DNA of 10,746 nucleotides from Thiobacillus sp. Its GTDB lineage: Bacteria > Pseudomonadota > Gammaproteobacteria > Burkholderiales > Thiobacillaceae. Below are positions 9,638-10,746 of the stretch, piece after piece; position 1 is the stretch's first letter; every line of letters starts with the position of its first letter. The stretch is taken from contig NZ_JANJXQ010000144.1 in NCBI RefSeq assembly GCF_024708915.1, positions 1 to 10,746 on the forward strand, read 5' to 3'. The position numbers and the translations under genes are program-made. The notes beneath the pieces are model-generated. The model had not been told where the DNA came from and made no database searches. It was given only the letters and a program-made list of their open reading frames with translations.

Positions 9638-10381
9638 ATCTTCCGTCCTGAGCGCGCACCCGGCGGCGCCGCACACCACATAGCCCCAGCGCGCATACCA
9701 GTCCGGCACCACCCAACGTTCGCAGTCATGGCCGTCGACCGCATGGACATGCTGCGCCGGGCGATGCGTGTGGCCGTGGATCAGGCGGCAGATCCGATGT
9801 TCGCGCAGCACGCGCAGCACGGCATCGGCATTCACATCCATGATCGCGGCCGGCTTGCCTGCCTTGGCTGATTCGCTGCCTGCCCGCGCCTGGCGTGCCA
9901 GGCGGCGGCGCCAGGCCAGCGGCAGCTGCCGCAACAAGGCCAGCGTCAGCGGGTGCCGCACCCGGCGGCGAAAGGCCTGGTAAGCCATGTCGTCGCTACA
10001 CAGGGTGTCGCCGTGCATCAGCAGCGTCGGCACGCCGTACAGATCGATCCGGGTGGGGTCGGTGAGCAGCGTCATGCCGGCCAGTGCAGCGTAGCGCCCG
10101 GCCAGCATGAAGTCGCGGTTGCCGTGCATGAAATACACCGGCGTGCCCGCAGCGGCCAGGGCCTTGAGCCGCAGCGCCGTGTCGCGGGCGACCCGTTCGT
10201 CGTGGTCGTCTCCGATCCAGGCCTCGAACAGGTCGCCCAGGATGTAGAGAGCATCCGCGCCCGCGGCTTCCTCATCCAGGAAACGAAAAAAACGCCCGGT
10301 GGCGACCGGGCGTTCGTCGGTTAGATGCAGGTCGGCGACAAAGAAGGTGCGGCCCGTTTTCAACGACGAGGTCGGGCTCAC
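9632..10381 (-). CDS. lpxH: UDP-2,3-diacylglucosamine diphosphatase
   Basis: LpxH hydrolyses UDP-2,3-diacylglucosamine to lipid X and UMP at the inner face of the membrane, the fourth step of lipid A synthesis. The 249-residue protein is a calcineurin-like metallophosphoesterase with all metal motifs: ADLHL (16-20; D17, H19), GDLFEAWIGDD (49-59; D50), GNRD (87-90; N88), MHGD (122-125; H123) and HGHTHRP (202-208). IMDVN at 180-184 is also typical of LpxH. The start is a GTG 8 bases after the ppiB stop with no visible Shine-Dalgarno; it leaves about ten residues before the first beta strand. An intrinsic-terminator-like hairpin lies within codons 23-32. The gene ends tail to tail with the plus-strand secreted-protein gene, overlapping it by 6 bases (9632-9637). 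Confidence 0.97.
   Translation of the reverse strand: MSPTSSLKTGRTFFVADLHLTDERPVATGRFFRFLDEEAAGADALYILGDLFEAWIGDDHDERVARDTALRLKALAAAGTPVYFMHGNRDFMLAGRYAALAGMTLLTDPTRIDLYGVPTLLMHGDTLCSDDMAYQAFRRRVRHPLTLALLRQLPLAWRRRLARQARAGSESAKAGKPAAIMDVNADAVLRVLREHRICRLIHGHTHRPAQHVHAVDGHDCERWVVPDWYARWGYVVCGAAGCALRTEDL
10286..10314 (-). terminator. Intrinsic-terminator-like hairpin inside lpxH
   Basis: Reading the minus strand, AACGCCCGGT (10314-10305) and ACCGGGCGTT (10300-10291) form a perfect 10-bp stem with the 4-base loop CGCC (10304-10301). A run of seven T (10292-10286) begins in the stem and continues past it. This is the canonical rho-independent arrangement for minus-strand transcription from ppiB into lpxH. 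It lies 67 to 95 bases inside the lpxH reading frame, in codons for E-R-P-V-A-T-G-R-F-F, a segment that still aligns with other LpxH proteins. The plus strand has no T-run after the stem. The structure is directly visible; function is inferred. Confidence 0.6.
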
Positions 10382-10389
10382 CGGGCCAA

Positions 10390-10746
10390 TCAGGCGATTT
10401 CGGCCTGGGCGATGACGACGTCTTCCTGCGGCACGTCCTGATGCCCGGCGCGGTTGCCGGTTTTTACTTTCCTGATCTTGTCGACCACGTCCATGCCTTC
10501 GACCACTTTGCCGAACACGGCGTAGCCGTAACCCTGCGGGGTCGGTGCGGTGAAGTTGAGGAAGCTGTTGTTGGCGATGTTGATGAAGAACTGCGCGGTG
10601 GCTGAATTGGGGTCGGATGTGCGCGCCATGGCGATGGTATAGGCCTCGTTCCTGAGGCCGTTGGCGGCTTCGTTTTCAATCGCGGCGCGCGTCGGCTTTT
10701 GCGTCATGCCGGGTTCGAAACCGCCGCCCTGGATCATGAAGCCGTC
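10390..10746 (-). CDS. ppiB: Peptidyl-prolyl cis-trans isomerase, cyclophilin type (partial, N-terminus beyond window)
   Basis: The visible 118 residues are the C-terminal part of a roughly 164-residue cytosolic cyclophilin. The frame is open to the window edge, and the first visible codons encode [14 protein letters not shown], so the internal ATG at 10737 is not the start. Active-site segments are FMIQGG, then [19 protein letters not shown], then [20 protein letters not shown]. The position that is tryptophan in cyclosporin-sensitive eukaryotic cyclophilins is phenylalanine here (NNSFLNF), as in E. coli PpiB. It accelerates proline isomerisation during folding. lpxH follows 8 bases after the stop; a ppiB-lpxH pair also occurs in E. 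coli. Confidence 0.95.
   Translation of the reverse strand, partial: DGFMIQGGGFEPGMTQKPTRAAIENEAANGLRNEAYTIAMARTSDPNSATAQFFINIANNSFLNFTAPTPQGYGYAVFGKVVEGMDVVDKIRKVKTGNRAGHQDVPQEDVVIAQAEIA

Noticed and set aside
10445..10465. Plus-strand hairpin CCGGC/GCCGG followed by TTTTT, antisense within ppiB
   Set aside because: The stem is only 5 bp with a 6-base loop, and such stems are frequent in high-G+C DNA. It is too weak to call a terminator, though it is the closest plus-strand candidate.

Overview
The window is a dense block of housekeeping genes from a high-G+C proteobacterium. The most likely source is a betaproteobacterium: the order trpF-trpB-trpA-accD-folC-dedD-cvpA-purF-metZ, together with a ppiB-lpxH pair and lipid A synthesis, is typical of that class. 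The protein sequences would fit the Thiobacillus/Nitrosomonadales side, but this cannot be fixed from sequence reading alone. There is no rRNA, tRNA, CRISPR array or transposase, and no gene-free stretch longer than about 20 bases.

Positions 1-9637 form one unbroken plus-strand run: the 3' end of trpF, trpB, an Mrr-type restriction endonuclease gene, trpA, accD, folC, a dedD-type SPOR protein, cvpA, purF, metZ and a small secreted protein. Neighbouring genes overlap (ATGA, TGATG, 20 bp) or lie 2 to 21 bases apart, so the block reads as a polycistronic unit. It links the last steps of tryptophan synthesis, the carboxyltransferase half of acetyl-CoA carboxylase, folate polyglutamylation, a cell-envelope/division SPOR protein, the first committed step of purine synthesis, and homocysteine synthesis by direct sulfhydrylation.

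Positions 9632-10746 are on the minus strand: ppiB (5' end cut by the window edge) followed 8 bases later by lpxH. lpxH meets the plus-strand block tail to tail, with the two stop codons in adjacent triplets and no spacer.

Two things stand out. First, a full-length, lower-G+C mrr gene sits exactly between trpB and trpA, which encode the two subunits of one enzyme complex; it lies 2 bases from one and 3 bases from the other, with no mobile-element remnants. Second, a textbook intrinsic-terminator structure (perfect 10-bp stem, 4-base loop, run of seven U) lies inside the lpxH reading frame at about codons 23-32, downstream of a GTG start with no clear ribosome binding site. This could act as a translation-dependent attenuator. 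Otherwise the window is conventional core metabolism, and I found no convincing evidence of a wholly new multi-gene system.
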